A stretch of 64,000 nt of DNA from Hyphomonas sp. (GCA_013791775.1 VMTE01000018.1:62001-126000); one strand, 5' to 3'. Counted from the first letter of the stretch, positions 45,600-55,600 are shown. Numbers and translations: made by a program. The notes: generated by a model from the letters alone, not told the origin.

Positions 45600-46739
45600 A
45601 TGCGCATGAAGTCCACGTTAGCCGCCCTGTTCCTGACCGCAGCCTGCGCGTCGCCGCCGCGTGCGCCGGCTGCTGCGCCGTTGCCACTCGATGCAGACTT
45701 TGTCGCGGCCAAGGCGCGCGCCTTCGACCCGCGCGACCTGCAGCCGCGCCTCATCGGAAATCCGACCGAAGTGCTGGTGCTCGGCTCGCTGCACCTTTCA
45801 GGCACCCCGGACGGATTCGACGCGGCGGTGCTCGAGCCCTTGCTCGAACGCCTCGCCGCCTTCAAGCCGGATCTCATCGCCATCGAGAACCTCTCGGGCG
45901 AAAGCATTCAGAGCCTCAAAGCCTATGAAGCGATCTATACGGACACAGCGGCGTCCTATGGCGGACGGCTGCTGAAAGGCGCCGCTTTGGCCGAAGCCGG
46001 ACTTGGCCTCGGACTGCCGGAGGCCGAGGCAGAGGCGCGCCGTGTGCTGAGGGAATGGCCCGCCGTGCCAACCCCCGCCGAGCGCCGGCACCTGGCCGCG
46101 CTGTTCACCGCCGCCGGTGACACCCACTCGGCGCTTGTCCAGTGGTGGCGCCTGCCGGAAGCCGAGCGCATTCCGGGCGACGGCGTCTCGCCGGACCTCG
46201 CTGCCTATTTCCAGCAATATGACACAAGGAAGAACGAGAGCCACCAGATCGCTGCCCGTCTCGCCGCCCGCCTCGGGCTCGAACGCGTCTATCCGGCGGA
46301 CGATCACGCCGCAGACGATGTGATGACCTTCGCGGAGCCGGACCTCGTGGCCCTGTTCGAAGAGGCCGGCCTGCAGTCGATCATTGACGATCCGGCCAAT
46401 GCTCCGATCATCAAGGCTGGCGAAAGGATGACAACGCCGGAGCAGGCGTTGGAGACCTACCGCTTCCTCAACACGCCCGAGGCCGGTGTCGCGGATGTCG
46501 CCCTGCAATGGGAGATGATGCTGGATCGTCAGACCCCGAACGATGTCGGCCGCATCCGAATGGCGGAATGGGAAGCACGCAACTTGCGCCAGGTTGCCCA
46601 TATCCGCGAGGCGATGGCCGAAGTTCCCGGCGGCCGGGTGCTCGTCATCGTCGGCTCAGCCCACAAGCCCTGGTTCGACGCCTATCTCGGCATGATGAGC
46701 GATGTGAAAGTCGTCGATGCCGTGAAGGCGCTGGAGTAG
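45600..46739 (+). CDS. DUF5694 family lipoprotein
   Basis: 379 residues. Lipobox TAAC near residue 16, then Pro/Ala linker. The DUF5694 core is recognised from VLVLGSLHLSG, DLIAIENLSGESIQ and the C-terminal VLVIVGSAHKPWFDAYL. The His in LGSLHLS, the Glu in IENLSG and the His in SAHKPWF resemble the TraB/GumN-type putative metalloprotease layout. Biochemical function unknown. Convergent with the P450 gene. Confidence 0.82.
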   Translation: MRMKSTLAALFLTAACASPPRAPAAAPLPLDADFVAAKARAFDPRDLQPRLIGNPTEVLVLGSLHLSGTPDGFDAAVLEPLLERLAAFKPDLIAIENLSGESIQSLKAYEAIYTDTAASYGGRLLKGAALAEAGLGLGLPEAEAEARRVLREWPAVPTPAERRHLAALFTAAGDTHSALVQWWRLPEAERIPGDGVSPDLAAYFQQYDTRKNESHQIAARLAARLGLERVYPADDHAADDVMTFAEPDLVALFEEAGLQSIIDDPANAPIIKAGERMTTPEQALETYRFLNTPEAGVADVALQWEMMLDRQTPNDVGRIRMAEWEARNLRQVAHIREAMAEVPGGRVLVIVGSAHKPWFDAYLGMMSDVKVVDAVKALE

Positions 46740-46745
46740 GCCCGC

Positions 46746-46777
46746 GTCCGTCTCGCGCCGGCAGGTGCGAGACGGAC
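46746..46777. terminator. Hairpin between convergent genes
   Basis: Perfect 11-base stem GTCCGTCTCGC/GCGAGACGGAC with a ten-base loop, placed between the convergent DUF5694 and P450 stops (46739 and 46790). There is no clear U-run on either strand, so it is a probable bidirectional but not classical terminator. Confidence 0.6.
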
Positions 46778-46789
46778 CGCGCGCCGTGT

Positions 46790-48046
46790 TCAGCGCGCGT
46801 GAAGGATCACAGGCAGTTCCTCATAGCCGCGCACGAAGTTCGAGTGCACGCGCTTCGGCGGGCCCACAACCTCGATATGCTCGAAGCGTTTGAGGATCTC
46901 TTCCCACAGGATGCGCAGCTGCATCTCGGCGACGCGGTTGCCCATGCAGCGATGGATGCCGAAGCCGAAGGAGATGTGCCGGCGCGAATTGGTCCGGTCG
47001 ATCAGGAACTCGTCAGCCCGCTCAATCACTTCTTCGTCGCGGTTGCCGGAGACATACCACATCACGACCTTGTCGCCCTTGCGGATCAGCTTGCCGCCGA
47101 ACTCGATGTCCTGCGTCGCCACGCGGCGCATGTGCGGCAGCGGCGTCTGGTAGCGGATGATTTCCGAAACCATGTTGGTGATCAGAGTCGGATCGGCTTT
47201 CAGTTTCGCATACTCGGCCGGGAACTGATTGAGATAATAGACGCCGCCCGAGATCGAATTGCGGGTCGTGTCATTGCCGCCGACGATCAGCAGCATCAGG
47301 TTGCCCATCAGCTCCATCGGGTTGTTGACCATGTTCGCCGTGTCCGGATTGTGTGCCAGCAGCGAGATGAAATCCATCTTAGGCGGCGACGCAGCCCGCT
47401 CGTGCCAGAGGCGTGTGAAATATTCCACGCACTCGGTCAGGTGTTTCATCCGCCATTCCATGTCGGCGCCGACGATCCCGGCAGCGTCTGTGGTCGTTGC
47501 CACATCCGACCAGAACGGCAGCTTGTGACGGTCCTCGAAAGGAAAGTCGAACAGCGTCGCGAGCATCTGCGTCGTCAGTTCGATCGACACCTTGTCGACC
47601 CAGTTGAACCGTTCCCCGATGGGCAGGCTGTCGAGAATATTGACGACGCGCTGCCGGATAAGCGCTTCCAGTTCATGCAGCTGGGCCGGCGCGACCGCCG
47701 GCTGGGCTGCCTTGCGCTGGGCGTCGTGGATCGGCGGGTCCATCGCGATGAACATCGGCGGATTGATGCCGTCGCTCGGTTCCCCGATGCCGATGGCCGG
47801 CTCGGACGAGAACACCTTGTGGTTCGTATCGACGGCAACAATGTCGTTATACTTGGTGATCGACCAATACGCGCCGACCGCACTTTGAGGGCAGTAATGG
47901 ACAGGCGCCTCTTTGCGCAGACGGCGGAAGTATTCCCAATGCAGGTCCTGCTCGAACAATTCCGCCTTTGAGACATCGAACGTCTCCAGCGGCAGAGTCC
48001 ACGGATCCGGGATGCCGGCGCTCGCGCCATGCCAAGTGTCAGCCAT
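46790..48046 (-). CDS. Cytochrome P450, CYP153 alkane hydroxylase type
   Basis: 418 residues. The heme-ligand signature ISFGFGIHRCMGNRVAEMQL and the I-helix GGNDTTRNSISGG are characteristic of CYP153, soluble bacterial P450s that hydroxylate medium-chain alkanes and fatty acids at the terminal carbon. The ExxR motif is in VSEIIRYQTP. CYP153 needs a ferredoxin and ferredoxin reductase; neither is encoded next to it. The TauD-type gene upstream on the same strand may be co-transcribed. Confidence 0.94.
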   Translation of the reverse strand: MADTWHGASAGIPDPWTLPLETFDVSKAELFEQDLHWEYFRRLRKEAPVHYCPQSAVGAYWSITKYNDIVAVDTNHKVFSSEPAIGIGEPSDGINPPMFIAMDPPIHDAQRKAAQPAVAPAQLHELEALIRQRVVNILDSLPIGERFNWVDKVSIELTTQMLATLFDFPFEDRHKLPFWSDVATTTDAAGIVGADMEWRMKHLTECVEYFTRLWHERAASPPKMDFISLLAHNPDTANMVNNPMELMGNLMLLIVGGNDTTRNSISGGVYYLNQFPAEYAKLKADPTLITNMVSEIIRYQTPLPHMRRVATQDIEFGGKLIRKGDKVVMWYVSGNRDEEVIERADEFLIDRTNSRRHISFGFGIHRCMGNRVAEMQLRILWEEILKRFEHIEVVGPPKRVHSNFVRGYEELPVILHAR

Positions 48047-48120
48047 TGATGTTCCTCCACGGGCCGTCTGGGCGGGCCTCTGCGGAATTCATACCCCGAA
48101 GCCTGCCCCTCGGGAACGCT

Positions 48121-48957
48121 TTACGTCGCGCCAATTGTGGTGCGGTGCAGCAGGCGGTCGTGGCCGGCATAGCCGCCGGTGGCCATGTGCAAGGTGCAGC
48201 GATTGTCCCACATCAGCAGCATGTCCGGGCTCCATTTGTGCCGGTACTGGAATTCCGGCCGCGTCTGCCAGCGGTAGAGTTCTGCGATCAGGGCGGCGGC
48301 GTCCTCGGGATGCATGCCGTCGATCCCGACGATATAGCCGGCCGTGCCGAACAGAGATTCGCGGCCTGTTTCCGGATGAATGTGGATCAGATCGTGCAGC
48401 TGGGTGGCACCGGCATCGTCCGAGGGGCGGATGTCCATGCTGCGGCCCTTGTCGCCGGCGCCGTAGAAGCCGGTCGGGGCGTAGGCGTTCCGGGCCGAGT
48501 GGACGGCACGCTTGCCTTCGATTCGTTTGCGCAGGTCTGCCGGCATCTGCTCCAGCGCGAGATACTGGTTCGCAAACAGCGTATCGCCGCCGGTGGGCGG
48601 GATGGTGATGCCATAAAGGCAGGTGCCCTGCGGCGGCGTCGCTTGGAAACTCCAGTCCGAATGCCAGCTCTCGGCGAAGATCGGGGCGGTCTCGTCCGCC
48701 TTGCGTTTGACCGCGATGATGTGCGGATGGCCGGGGATCGGCGCGATGAACGGGTCATCGCCGAACGGGCCGAAATTCAGCGTGAAGGCCTCCAGCTGCT
48801 CATCGGTGAGTTTCTGGCCCGGAAAGGCGAGCACCTGATGCGCCAGCCAGGCTTCGCGGATGGCTGCGGCTGTCTCCCGGGCGAGCGGCTTCGACAGGTC
48901 CACGCCGCGCACGCTGGCGCCGCAGGCTTGTCCCGAGGGGGTGACTGTCAGGCTCAT
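48121..48957 (-). CDS. TauD/TfdA-type 2-oxoglutarate dioxygenase
   Basis: 278 residues, the usual length. The Fe(II) facial triad is visible: His and Asp in SWHSDWSFQ and the distal His in DRLLHRTTI, with DNRCTLHMATGGY just before it and a 2-oxoglutarate-binding Arg in LLHR. TauD-family enzymes hydroxylate taurine, 2,4-D and related acids; the substrate here is unknown. It lies 74 bases upstream of the P450 on the same strand. Confidence 0.93.
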   Translation of the reverse strand: MSLTVTPSGQACGASVRGVDLSKPLARETAAAIREAWLAHQVLAFPGQKLTDEQLEAFTLNFGPFGDDPFIAPIPGHPHIIAVKRKADETAPIFAESWHSDWSFQATPPQGTCLYGITIPPTGGDTLFANQYLALEQMPADLRKRIEGKRAVHSARNAYAPTGFYGAGDKGRSMDIRPSDDAGATQLHDLIHIHPETGRESLFGTAGYIVGIDGMHPEDAAALIAELYRWQTRPEFQYRHKWSPDMLLMWDNRCTLHMATGGYAGHDRLLHRTTIGAT

Positions 48958-49021
48958 CGTTTTCCTCCCGTTGTTTTGGGAGACCTTACCACATCGCCCG
49001 CGCTCGCCTAGAAAGCCGGGG

Positions 49022-50332
49022 ATGAGCGACCTTTTCGATTCCGCCGGCCTGTCCGGAGACGCGCCCCGCCCGCTGGCGGACCGGTTGCGGCCGAAAACCT
49101 TGCAGGAGGTGGTCGGGCAGGATCATCTGGTCGGCCCCGAGGGCACGTTGACGCGGATGCTGGCCTCGAAGCGGCTCTCCTCTATCATCCTCTGGGGCCC
49201 GCCCGGAGTGGGCAAGACGACGATTGCCCGTTTGCTGGCGGATGCGACCGATCTCGAGTTCGAGGCGATCAGCGCGATCTTCTCCGGCGTGAAGGACCTG
49301 CGCGCGGCGTTCGACCGGGCCGAGGCCCGCCGCAAGATGGGCAAGGGAACGCTTCTGTTCGTGGACGAGATCCACCGCTTCAACCGCGCCCAGCAGGACG
49401 GCTTCCTGCCCTTTGTCGAAAGCGGCGTGGTGACGCTGGTGGGCGCGACGACCGAGAACCCGAGCTTCGAGCTGAACGGCGCGCTCCTGTCGCGCTGCCA
49501 GGTGATGGTGCTGAAGCGGCTGGACGATGCGGGGCTGGAGCAATTGCTGGTCCGCGCCGAAACCTCCGAAGGGCGCCGCCTGCCGGTGACGAAAGAGGCG
49601 CGCGCCATGATCCTGTCGATGTCGGACGGGGACGGGCGCTACCTGCTCAACCTGGCCGAACAGGCCTTCGCGATGATGGGCGAGCCCGGCCTTCTGGGGC
49701 CGGACGATCTCGCGCAGTCCCTGTCGAAGCGCGCCGCTGCCTATGACAAGGACCGCGAGGAACATTACAACCTCATCTCCGCCCTGCACAAATCCGTACG
49801 CGGATCAGACCCCGATGCGGCGCTCTACTGGTTCGCGCGGATGCTGGAAGGAGGGGAGGATCCGCTGTTCCTTGCCCGGCGGCTCATCCGTATGGCGAGC
49901 GAGGATATCGGCCTTGCGGACCCGACCGCGCTGATGATTGCGGGCGAAGCGGCGCGCACTTATGAGCGGCTGGGCTCGCCCGAAGGTGAACTGGCGCTGG
50001 CGCATTGCGTGATCCACCTCGCCACCGCGCCGAAATCCAACGCCGCCTATGTTGCCTACAAGGCCGCGCGCCGGGCTGCGGCCGAAACGGGCAGCCTGAT
50101 GCCGCCGAAGCATATCCTCAACGCGCCGACCGCGATGATGAAGGATCAGGGTTATGGCTCCGGTTACCAGTATGATCACGATACGGAGGGTGGCTTCTCC
50201 GGTCAGGACTATTTCCCGGACGGCATGAAACGCCCGGTCTTCTACGATCCCAAGGGGCAGGGGCGGGAGAAGCCGATTGCAGAGATGCTGAAGCACCTTG
50301 CCGCGTTGCGGAAATCCCGCCGCGATGGCTGA
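49022..50332 (+). CDS. rarA: Replication-associated recombination protein RarA (MgsA)
   Basis: 436 residues from MSDLFDSAGLSG. AAA+ clamp-loader-like ATPase acting at stalled replication forks. Walker A WGPPGVGKTTIARLL, Walker B LLFVDEIHRFNRAQQD, sensor 1 LVGATTENPSFELN, then the RarA tetramerisation domain (YDKDREEHYNLISALHKSVRGSDPDAALYW is its start; LARRLIRMASEDIGLADP). The C-terminus GYQYDHDTEGGFSGQDYFPD is diagnostic. The next gene starts inside its last codons. Confidence 0.97.
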   Translation: MSDLFDSAGLSGDAPRPLADRLRPKTLQEVVGQDHLVGPEGTLTRMLASKRLSSIILWGPPGVGKTTIARLLADATDLEFEAISAIFSGVKDLRAAFDRAEARRKMGKGTLLFVDEIHRFNRAQQDGFLPFVESGVVTLVGATTENPSFELNGALLSRCQVMVLKRLDDAGLEQLLVRAETSEGRRLPVTKEARAMILSMSDGDGRYLLNLAEQAFAMMGEPGLLGPDDLAQSLSKRAAAYDKDREEHYNLISALHKSVRGSDPDAALYWFARMLEGGEDPLFLARRLIRMASEDIGLADPTALMIAGEAARTYERLGSPEGELALAHCVIHLATAPKSNAAYVAYKAARRAAAETGSLMPPKHILNAPTAMMKDQGYGSGYQYDHDTEGGFSGQDYFPDGMKRPVFYDPKGQGREKPIAEMLKHLAALRKSRRDG

Positions 50333-51209
50333 GGCTGCGCCGGCCATTGCCCTTGATGCGGAAATGGCGGCCCGTTTGATTGCGAGCCGGTTTCCCGAAC
50401 TTGCGGGCAAGGACATACGCCCGTTGGCCGCCAAGGGAACCGACAATCAGATCTTTCGCATCGGTGATGATCTGTGTGCCCGATTTCCGAAAGTTGCATG
50501 GGCCGCCGCCACGGCACAACGCGAAGCCGGGGCGCTGCCGCGCTTCAGGGGCGCGCCGCTGGCTGTGCCCGAAGTTTATGGTCTGGGCGCGCCGGGCGGC
50601 GGCTATCCTTATGATTGGTCCGTGCTGAGCTGGCTGCCCGGTGCGCCCCTTGAAGACGGCGCGATGGTTGATCCGGGGGTGCAGGTCCGTCAGTTGTCGG
50701 AGTTTTTCGGGCTCCTGCGAAGCATTCCGCCGGACCCTGCGTTTCGGTTCGGCAGGGAGAACAACGGTCGCGGCGCGCCGCTGGCGACCCGGTCGGCACC
50801 CTTCGAGGCCGCGCTCAAGAGGTTGCCGGGTCTCAACGGCGATTTCGCCAACAGGCTTTGGTCCGGCGCGCTGCGTGCAGGCGAGCCGAGCCCGCCGGTC
50901 TGGCTTCACGGCGACGTGCATCCGGGAAATGTCCTCGCCGCAGACGGGCAGATCTCGGGCATCATTGATTGGGGCTTGTGCGGCGTCGGCGACGGCGCCT
51001 GCGATCTCCTCACCGCATGGGCGATATTTGACCGCGTGCCGCGCGAAGCGTACCGCCGGGCCGTGAACGCGAGTGAGGCGGAATGGCTGCGAGGTGCAGG
51101 CTGGGCCTTGTCAATGGCCGTGATCTACCTGCCTTACGCCTATGAAAACGGTCTGCGCTCCGACATGTCGGAACGGATGATCGCCCGTTTGATGGAAGAC
51201 TTCGCATGA
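50325..51209 (+). CDS. Aminoglycoside phosphotransferase (APH) family kinase
   Basis: 294 residues from MAEAAPAIALD, overlapping rarA by eight bases. Kinase-like fold: RPLAAKGTDNQIFRIGDD, Brenner motif VWLHGDVHPGNVLA and metal-binding GIIDWGLCGVGDGACDL. The family contains true resistance kinases but mostly metabolic small-molecule kinases. Nothing in the context suggests antibiotic resistance. ATGA overlap with the pseudouridine synthase gene. Confidence 0.88.
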   Translation: MAEAAPAIALDAEMAARLIASRFPELAGKDIRPLAAKGTDNQIFRIGDDLCARFPKVAWAAATAQREAGALPRFRGAPLAVPEVYGLGAPGGGYPYDWSVLSWLPGAPLEDGAMVDPGVQVRQLSEFFGLLRSIPPDPAFRFGRENNGRGAPLATRSAPFEAALKRLPGLNGDFANRLWSGALRAGEPSPPVWLHGDVHPGNVLAADGQISGIIDWGLCGVGDGACDLLTAWAIFDRVPREAYRRAVNASEAEWLRGAGWALSMAVIYLPYAYENGLRSDMSERMIARLMEDFA

Positions 51210-51937
51210 CCCGCAATCGCTCCGTACCCGAGATTTCGCCCCAAGAGGCCGCCGCCGTGCGCGGCATGGTGATCCATGAGGACAATTCGCTGATCGCCTT
51301 CAACAAGCCGGCGGGACTGGCGGTGCAGGCCGGCAGCGGCGTGGCGCAGTCGCTCGACACGATGATGGGAGCCTTTGCGAAATCCAACGGCAAGCGCCCG
51401 CGCCTTGTGCACCGGCTCGATCAGGGCACGTCCGGCGTCATCGTTGCGGCGAAGACCCAGCCCGTGGCGGCGATGCTGTCTGCGGCCTTTGCTGGGCGGG
51501 ACGTGAAGAAGACCTATCTGGCGCTGGTGAAAGGGCGTCTGCCAACCGCTGAAGCAGGCGTGGCCGATGCCGCGCTGGTGAAGGTGGAGGAGGGCGGCAA
51601 GTCGCGGATGATCCTCGCGCGGCCGGACCGGAAAGGCGCGCAGGCCGCGCGCACGGGTTGGCGCGTGTTGGCGCGGCAGGGCGAGTTTGGCCTGATGGAG
51701 ATGACGCCGGAGACCGGACGGATGCACCAGATCCGGGTTCACCTGATGTCGCTCGGCTGCCCGATCCTGGGGGATGCGCTCTACGGCGAGGGGCAGGCGA
51801 CAGCGCCGCGCCTGATGCTGCATGCGGCGAAGTTGGAATTGCCGCACCCGGAGGGCAAGGCCTTCACGCTGTCCGCCCCGGTGCCGGAGGATTTCCGCGC
51901 CGCCGCTGAAGCGGCCGGCCTTCAGGCCGGATTGTAA
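51206..51937 (+). CDS. RluA-family pseudouridine synthase
   Basis: 243 residues. Converts uridine to pseudouridine in rRNA or tRNA. Catalytic Asp in HRLDQGTSGVIVAAK; IAFNKPAGLAVQAGSG and GRMHQIRVHLMSLGCPILGD are the other conserved motifs. There is no N-terminal S4 domain, so it resembles RluA/TruC-like single-domain enzymes rather than RluC/RluD; target site not assignable. It overlaps the convergent epimerase by 16 bases. Confidence 0.93.
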   Translation: MTRNRSVPEISPQEAAAVRGMVIHEDNSLIAFNKPAGLAVQAGSGVAQSLDTMMGAFAKSNGKRPRLVHRLDQGTSGVIVAAKTQPVAAMLSAAFAGRDVKKTYLALVKGRLPTAEAGVADAALVKVEEGGKSRMILARPDRKGAQAARTGWRVLARQGEFGLMEMTPETGRMHQIRVHLMSLGCPILGDALYGEGQATAPRLMLHAAKLELPHPEGKAFTLSAPVPEDFRAAAEAAGLQAGL

Positions 51938-52926
51938 TAGTCGCGGAACCAGTCAACGAATTTCGAGATGCCGGCGCGATAGTCCGTGTCCGGCGTATAG
52001 CCGGTCAGCGCTTTCAGGAGGCGCACGTCGGCATAGGTCTGCATCACATCGCCGGGCTGCATGCCGAGCATGTTCTTGACCGCCTTGCGGCCGATGGCCG
52101 TTTCGATGGCTTCGATATAGTCCAGCAGGCGCACCGGCGCCGCATGGCCGATGTTGACCAGGCGGTACGGCGCGACCGGCGAAAGCGAGTCGCCGCGGAT
52201 CATGTGGCTGCCCTGCTGGGGCGGCACATCCATCAGACGGCGGATCGATTCCACGAGGTCGTCGATATAGGTGAAGTCGCGCAGCAGGTCGCCGTTGTTG
52301 AACACGTCGATCGGCTTGCCCTTGAAGATCGCGTCGGTGAACAGGAAGAAGGCCATGTCCGGCCGGCCCCAGGGACCATAGACACTGAAGAAGCGCAGCA
52401 CGGTTGTCGGCACGCCGTAGAGGTGCGCATGGCTGTGCGCGATCAGTTCGGCGGCCAGCTTGGTCGCGGCATAGATGGTCAGCGGATAGGGCGCCGAGTC
52501 GCGCTCCTCGAAGGGGAATTTCTGGTTGGCTCCGTAGGCGGAGCTGGTCGAGGCGAGGATCAGATGGCGGGCCTTGTGACGGCGCGCGAGGTCAATGATG
52601 TTGAAGGATCCGACCACATTCGCGTCGATGTAGTCGCGCGGGTGTTCGAGGCTGTAGCGCACCCCGGCCTGGGCGGCGAAGTGCAGGATGACGTCCGGCT
52701 TCACCCGCTCGAACACGCGTTCCATCGTTTCGGCGTCTTCGACACTGGAGCGGGCCAGCCGGAAATTCGGGAAGGCGGCGAGCCGGGCGGCGCGGTCTTC
52801 CTTCAGCTTCACGTCATAGTAGGGCGTGAAGGAATCGATGCCCGTCACCGAATGGCCTTCGCGCAAAAGGCGAAGGGCGATCTCACTTCCGATGAAGCCG
52901 GCCGCGCCGGTGACGACAATATTCAT
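51922..52926 (-). CDS. NAD-dependent sugar epimerase, UDP-glucuronate 4-epimerase type
   Basis: 334 residues. Extended SDR: glycine motif VTGAAGFIGSEIALRLL, ASTSSAYGANQKFPF with the catalytic Ser, and YAATKLAAE (YxxxK). FSVYGPWGRPDMAFFLFTDAI and FTYIDDLVESI match UDP-glucuronate 4-epimerases (CapI/Cap1J-like). Supplies UDP-galacturonate for surface polysaccharides, which suits the polysaccharide genes at 34-40 kb although it is not adjacent to them. Confidence 0.92.
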   Translation of the reverse strand: MNIVVTGAAGFIGSEIALRLLREGHSVTGIDSFTPYYDVKLKEDRAARLAAFPNFRLARSSVEDAETMERVFERVKPDVILHFAAQAGVRYSLEHPRDYIDANVVGSFNIIDLARRHKARHLILASTSSAYGANQKFPFEERDSAPYPLTIYAATKLAAELIAHSHAHLYGVPTTVLRFFSVYGPWGRPDMAFFLFTDAIFKGKPIDVFNNGDLLRDFTYIDDLVESIRRLMDVPPQQGSHMIRGDSLSPVAPYRLVNIGHAAPVRLLDYIEAIETAIGRKAVKNMLGMQPGDVMQTYADVRLLKALTGYTPDTDYRAGISKFVDWFRDYYNPA

Positions 52927-53033
52927 GGTGGCCTTCTGAACGCTCGGCGGCGGGGCTAGACGATCTGCAGGGCCTTCACAAGCGCCGCAACAATTACTAC
53001 AGGTACAGATGACGACGGAAGCGCCCCCGCGTC

Positions 53034-53068
53034 AACGAAACGGCCCGCCAGCCGGAGCTGACGGGCCG
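53034..53068 (-). terminator. Terminator of sppA
   Basis: Stem CGGCCCGCCAGC/GCTGACGGGCCG (one wobble/mismatch position), loop CGGA, followed on the minus strand by TTTCGTT. Located 23 bases past the sppA stop. Confidence 0.82.
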
Positions 53069-53090
53069 CTTTCAGGGATAACCGGAGGCC

Positions 53091-54869
53091 CTAGCGTTCG
53101 CGCAGGCGCGGGCCCATGGCCATGGACTGGCCGGCGTTCACGGCATCGGCAACGGCGAGATCTTCGATCAGGGCCTGGGTGCGTTCATCCCCCACGAGCG
53201 CGCTGAGCACCGCCGCGGCGCGGACGGTTTCCGACGACACGCCGAAAAAGCCTTCCAGAGCTTCGAAGCCCGACTTGCGCTGCGGATAGTAAGCCAGCAC
53301 GGGCAGCGTGGCGGTGTCCATCCCGGCCAGTTCCTGGGCCTTGGTGATCGCTGCCATGAAGCCGCCAAGTTCGTCCACGAGGCCGTTTTCCTTGGCCTGC
53401 GTGCCGCTCCAGATGCGGCCGCGTGCGATATTGTGGACCTGATCATACGTCATGCCGCGGCCTTCGCCGACCAGCGTGAGGAAGCGGTCATAGCCGCGCT
53501 TCAGCATTTCCTTCACTTCGGCTTCCTGAGCCTGGTTGAACGGCGACACGCCATAAGCGTCGGCAAAATCGCCGCCGATGCTGACCGTGTCGAAGGTGAT
53601 GCCGATCTTGTTGGCCGTGCCGTCGATGGCGAACTTGCCGCCGAAGATACCGATCGAGCCGGTGATGGTCGAACGGTTGGCGAGGATCGCGTCGGCGCCG
53701 GTGGAGACGTAGTAGCCACCCGAAGCTGCCAGCGAGCCCATCGAGACGACGACCGGTTTGCCTTTTTCCTGGGCGCGTTCCACGGCGCGCCAGATCTGAT
53801 CGGACGCGGTGGGCGAGCCTCCGGGGCTGTCGACGCGGAACACGATGGCTTTCACGTCTTCATTGTCGGCGGCGTCGAGCAGGGCGCGGGCGACATTGTC
53901 CGATGCGAAGGCGGGTGGTTCGGAGAAGGGCGAGTCCGAGCCGCCGCCGCCGGTGACCACGGCGCCTTCACCGCCCACGATGGCGATGACGCCGTCCTTG
54001 ACCTTCGCTTTGGAAGCGGGCGCGGTGTAGAAGTTGAGGTCCACGAGTTCCGCGTCTTCACCGGCGCGGTCCAGTGCGGCCTGTTCGGCATCTTCCGGCC
54101 AGCCGAGCTGGTCAACCAGCTTGGCTTCCAGTGCTTCGTCGGCCGATTTCGGACCAGCTTCGAGCAGGGCTTTCATGGCCGGCATCGCCATGCCGCGATC
54201 TTCCGCGATGTCGGTCAGGGCCGTTGACCACACCGATGTGGCGAGGCTTTCCAACGCTTCGCGGTGCGGCGCCGTATAAGATGTCTCGCTGTAGGAGTTC
54301 GGCGCGTTCTTGTATTCGTAGAACGCATAGATCTGCGGCGTCAGGCCGATCTTGTCGAACAGGCCCTTCAGGAATTCCGTTTCGAACGTGACCCCGTTGA
54401 TGATGAAGTCCGTACCCGGCTGCATCCAGATTTCTTCGGCGGCCGTGATCGAATGGTACGCAGACGGACCACCCATGCCGTACATGCCTTGCGTGTGCGC
54501 GATCACGAATTTGCCGGACGCGCGGAAATCCTTCAGCGCCGTGCGCAGCTCTTCGGCGCGCGAGGTGCCGATGCCGGTCATCGAACCGCGGATGTAAATT
54601 CCTTTCACGGACTTGTCCTGTTCGGCGCCTTTCAACTTGACCAGAATGTCCGTGAACCCGGGAACGCCGGAAAAGGCCGCCAGGCCACCCGTCGGCGCCT
54701 GGTCCGGCAGGCCGGCATTGAGGTCGAGCGTGAGAACGACTTCGTCGGGCGTGATCGGCTTGGAGCCGGCTGCGGCCAGGATCAGCCCGAACAACATGGC
54801 GAAGCCGACGATCACGAACAGGATCATTGCGACGAAAGCACCTGCCATAGACAGGAAGAAGGTTTTCAT
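53091..54869 (-). CDS. sppA: Signal peptide peptidase SppA, 67K type
   Basis: 592 residues, the long double-domain form (E. coli SppA is 618). An N-terminal membrane span (MAGAFVAMILFVIVGFAMLFGLIL) anchors it. The catalytic Lys lies in the N-terminal S49 half (YEYKNAPNSYSE), and the Ser in the C-terminal half (VSMGSLAASGGYYVS). It degrades cleaved signal peptides in the inner membrane. Monocistronic, with a terminator downstream. Confidence 0.95.
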   Translation of the reverse strand: MKTFFLSMAGAFVAMILFVIVGFAMLFGLILAAAGSKPITPDEVVLTLDLNAGLPDQAPTGGLAAFSGVPGFTDILVKLKGAEQDKSVKGIYIRGSMTGIGTSRAEELRTALKDFRASGKFVIAHTQGMYGMGGPSAYHSITAAEEIWMQPGTDFIINGVTFETEFLKGLFDKIGLTPQIYAFYEYKNAPNSYSETSYTAPHREALESLATSVWSTALTDIAEDRGMAMPAMKALLEAGPKSADEALEAKLVDQLGWPEDAEQAALDRAGEDAELVDLNFYTAPASKAKVKDGVIAIVGGEGAVVTGGGGSDSPFSEPPAFASDNVARALLDAADNEDVKAIVFRVDSPGGSPTASDQIWRAVERAQEKGKPVVVSMGSLAASGGYYVSTGADAILANRSTITGSIGIFGGKFAIDGTANKIGITFDTVSIGGDFADAYGVSPFNQAQEAEVKEMLKRGYDRFLTLVGEGRGMTYDQVHNIARGRIWSGTQAKENGLVDELGGFMAAITKAQELAGMDTATLPVLAYYPQRKSGFEALEGFFGVSSETVRAAAVLSALVGDERTQALIEDLAVADAVNAGQSMAMGPRLRER

Positions 54870-55084
54870 GACCGGGGCAATTCCTTTGCTGGTACCAGAA
54901 TCCGGGGATTTCGATTTTCGGTATTGTTGATTATCGATAAAAAGTAAAGGGGCCGGGGCGGGAATAGAGCAGATCGAACTGTTAATGGGCGGCCTGCGGC
55001 GAACTTGGGTGCCCTGGTTTGAACAGACAACAGAACGGGAGTTGCCAGCTGCACAAAGAATAGCTATTTCGCGCGCTCCACAGT

Positions 55085-55158
<74 letters not shown>

Positions 55159-55600
55159 TTTCCCGTGGATGACGCCTGCGTCAGTATTTCCATCGTTGTC
55201 ATCTTGCTGACACTCGGGGCGTCTATCTCCCTAGATTGACACCAATTACTGCGAAGCGCTGGTTGCGTTCGCCAAGGGGCCGGGTATTTTCTAAACGAAT
55301 CGTAAAGCGCGATTGATCCGCAATTAGAGGATTGTTACCGTTGCGGTTCATGGCTAAGGGCTTTGCGCGGTCAGGCGCTCAGGGCGCTTTGCCAGACTGT
55401 CACCAAAAGAGTGGGCGAAAAACGCTCCGGAAATGTCAGGGGATGAGATGGGGGCTCCCATCACTTCCACAAAAAACTCCCGGCTCATGTGTGTTCGAGC
55501 TGATGATCATCGGGACGCCCTCGAGAGCAGGTGCGCCCAAGACCCAGGAATTTGCGCGCCGGTTGTGTGCGACCGTTTGGAGAGTTGAGAGGCAAACCTC
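55159..55600. other. Leader/promoter region of the TonB operon
   Basis: 442 bases between the tRNA and the DUF3450 gene. It probably carries the operon promoter: TTGACA occurs at 55236-55241 but without a convincing -10 at the right distance. A reading frame at 55332-55604 has no homology and no credible signal; I leave it out. Confidence 0.4.

Noticed and set aside
45146-45928. Plus-strand reading frame through the inverted-repeat element into the DUF5694 gene
   Set aside because: Out of frame with the lipoprotein gene, which has a signal peptide, ribosome site and family match.
50325-51209. APH-family kinase as an antibiotic resistance gene
   Set aside because: The family is broad and the chromosomal housekeeping context gives no sign of acquired resistance.
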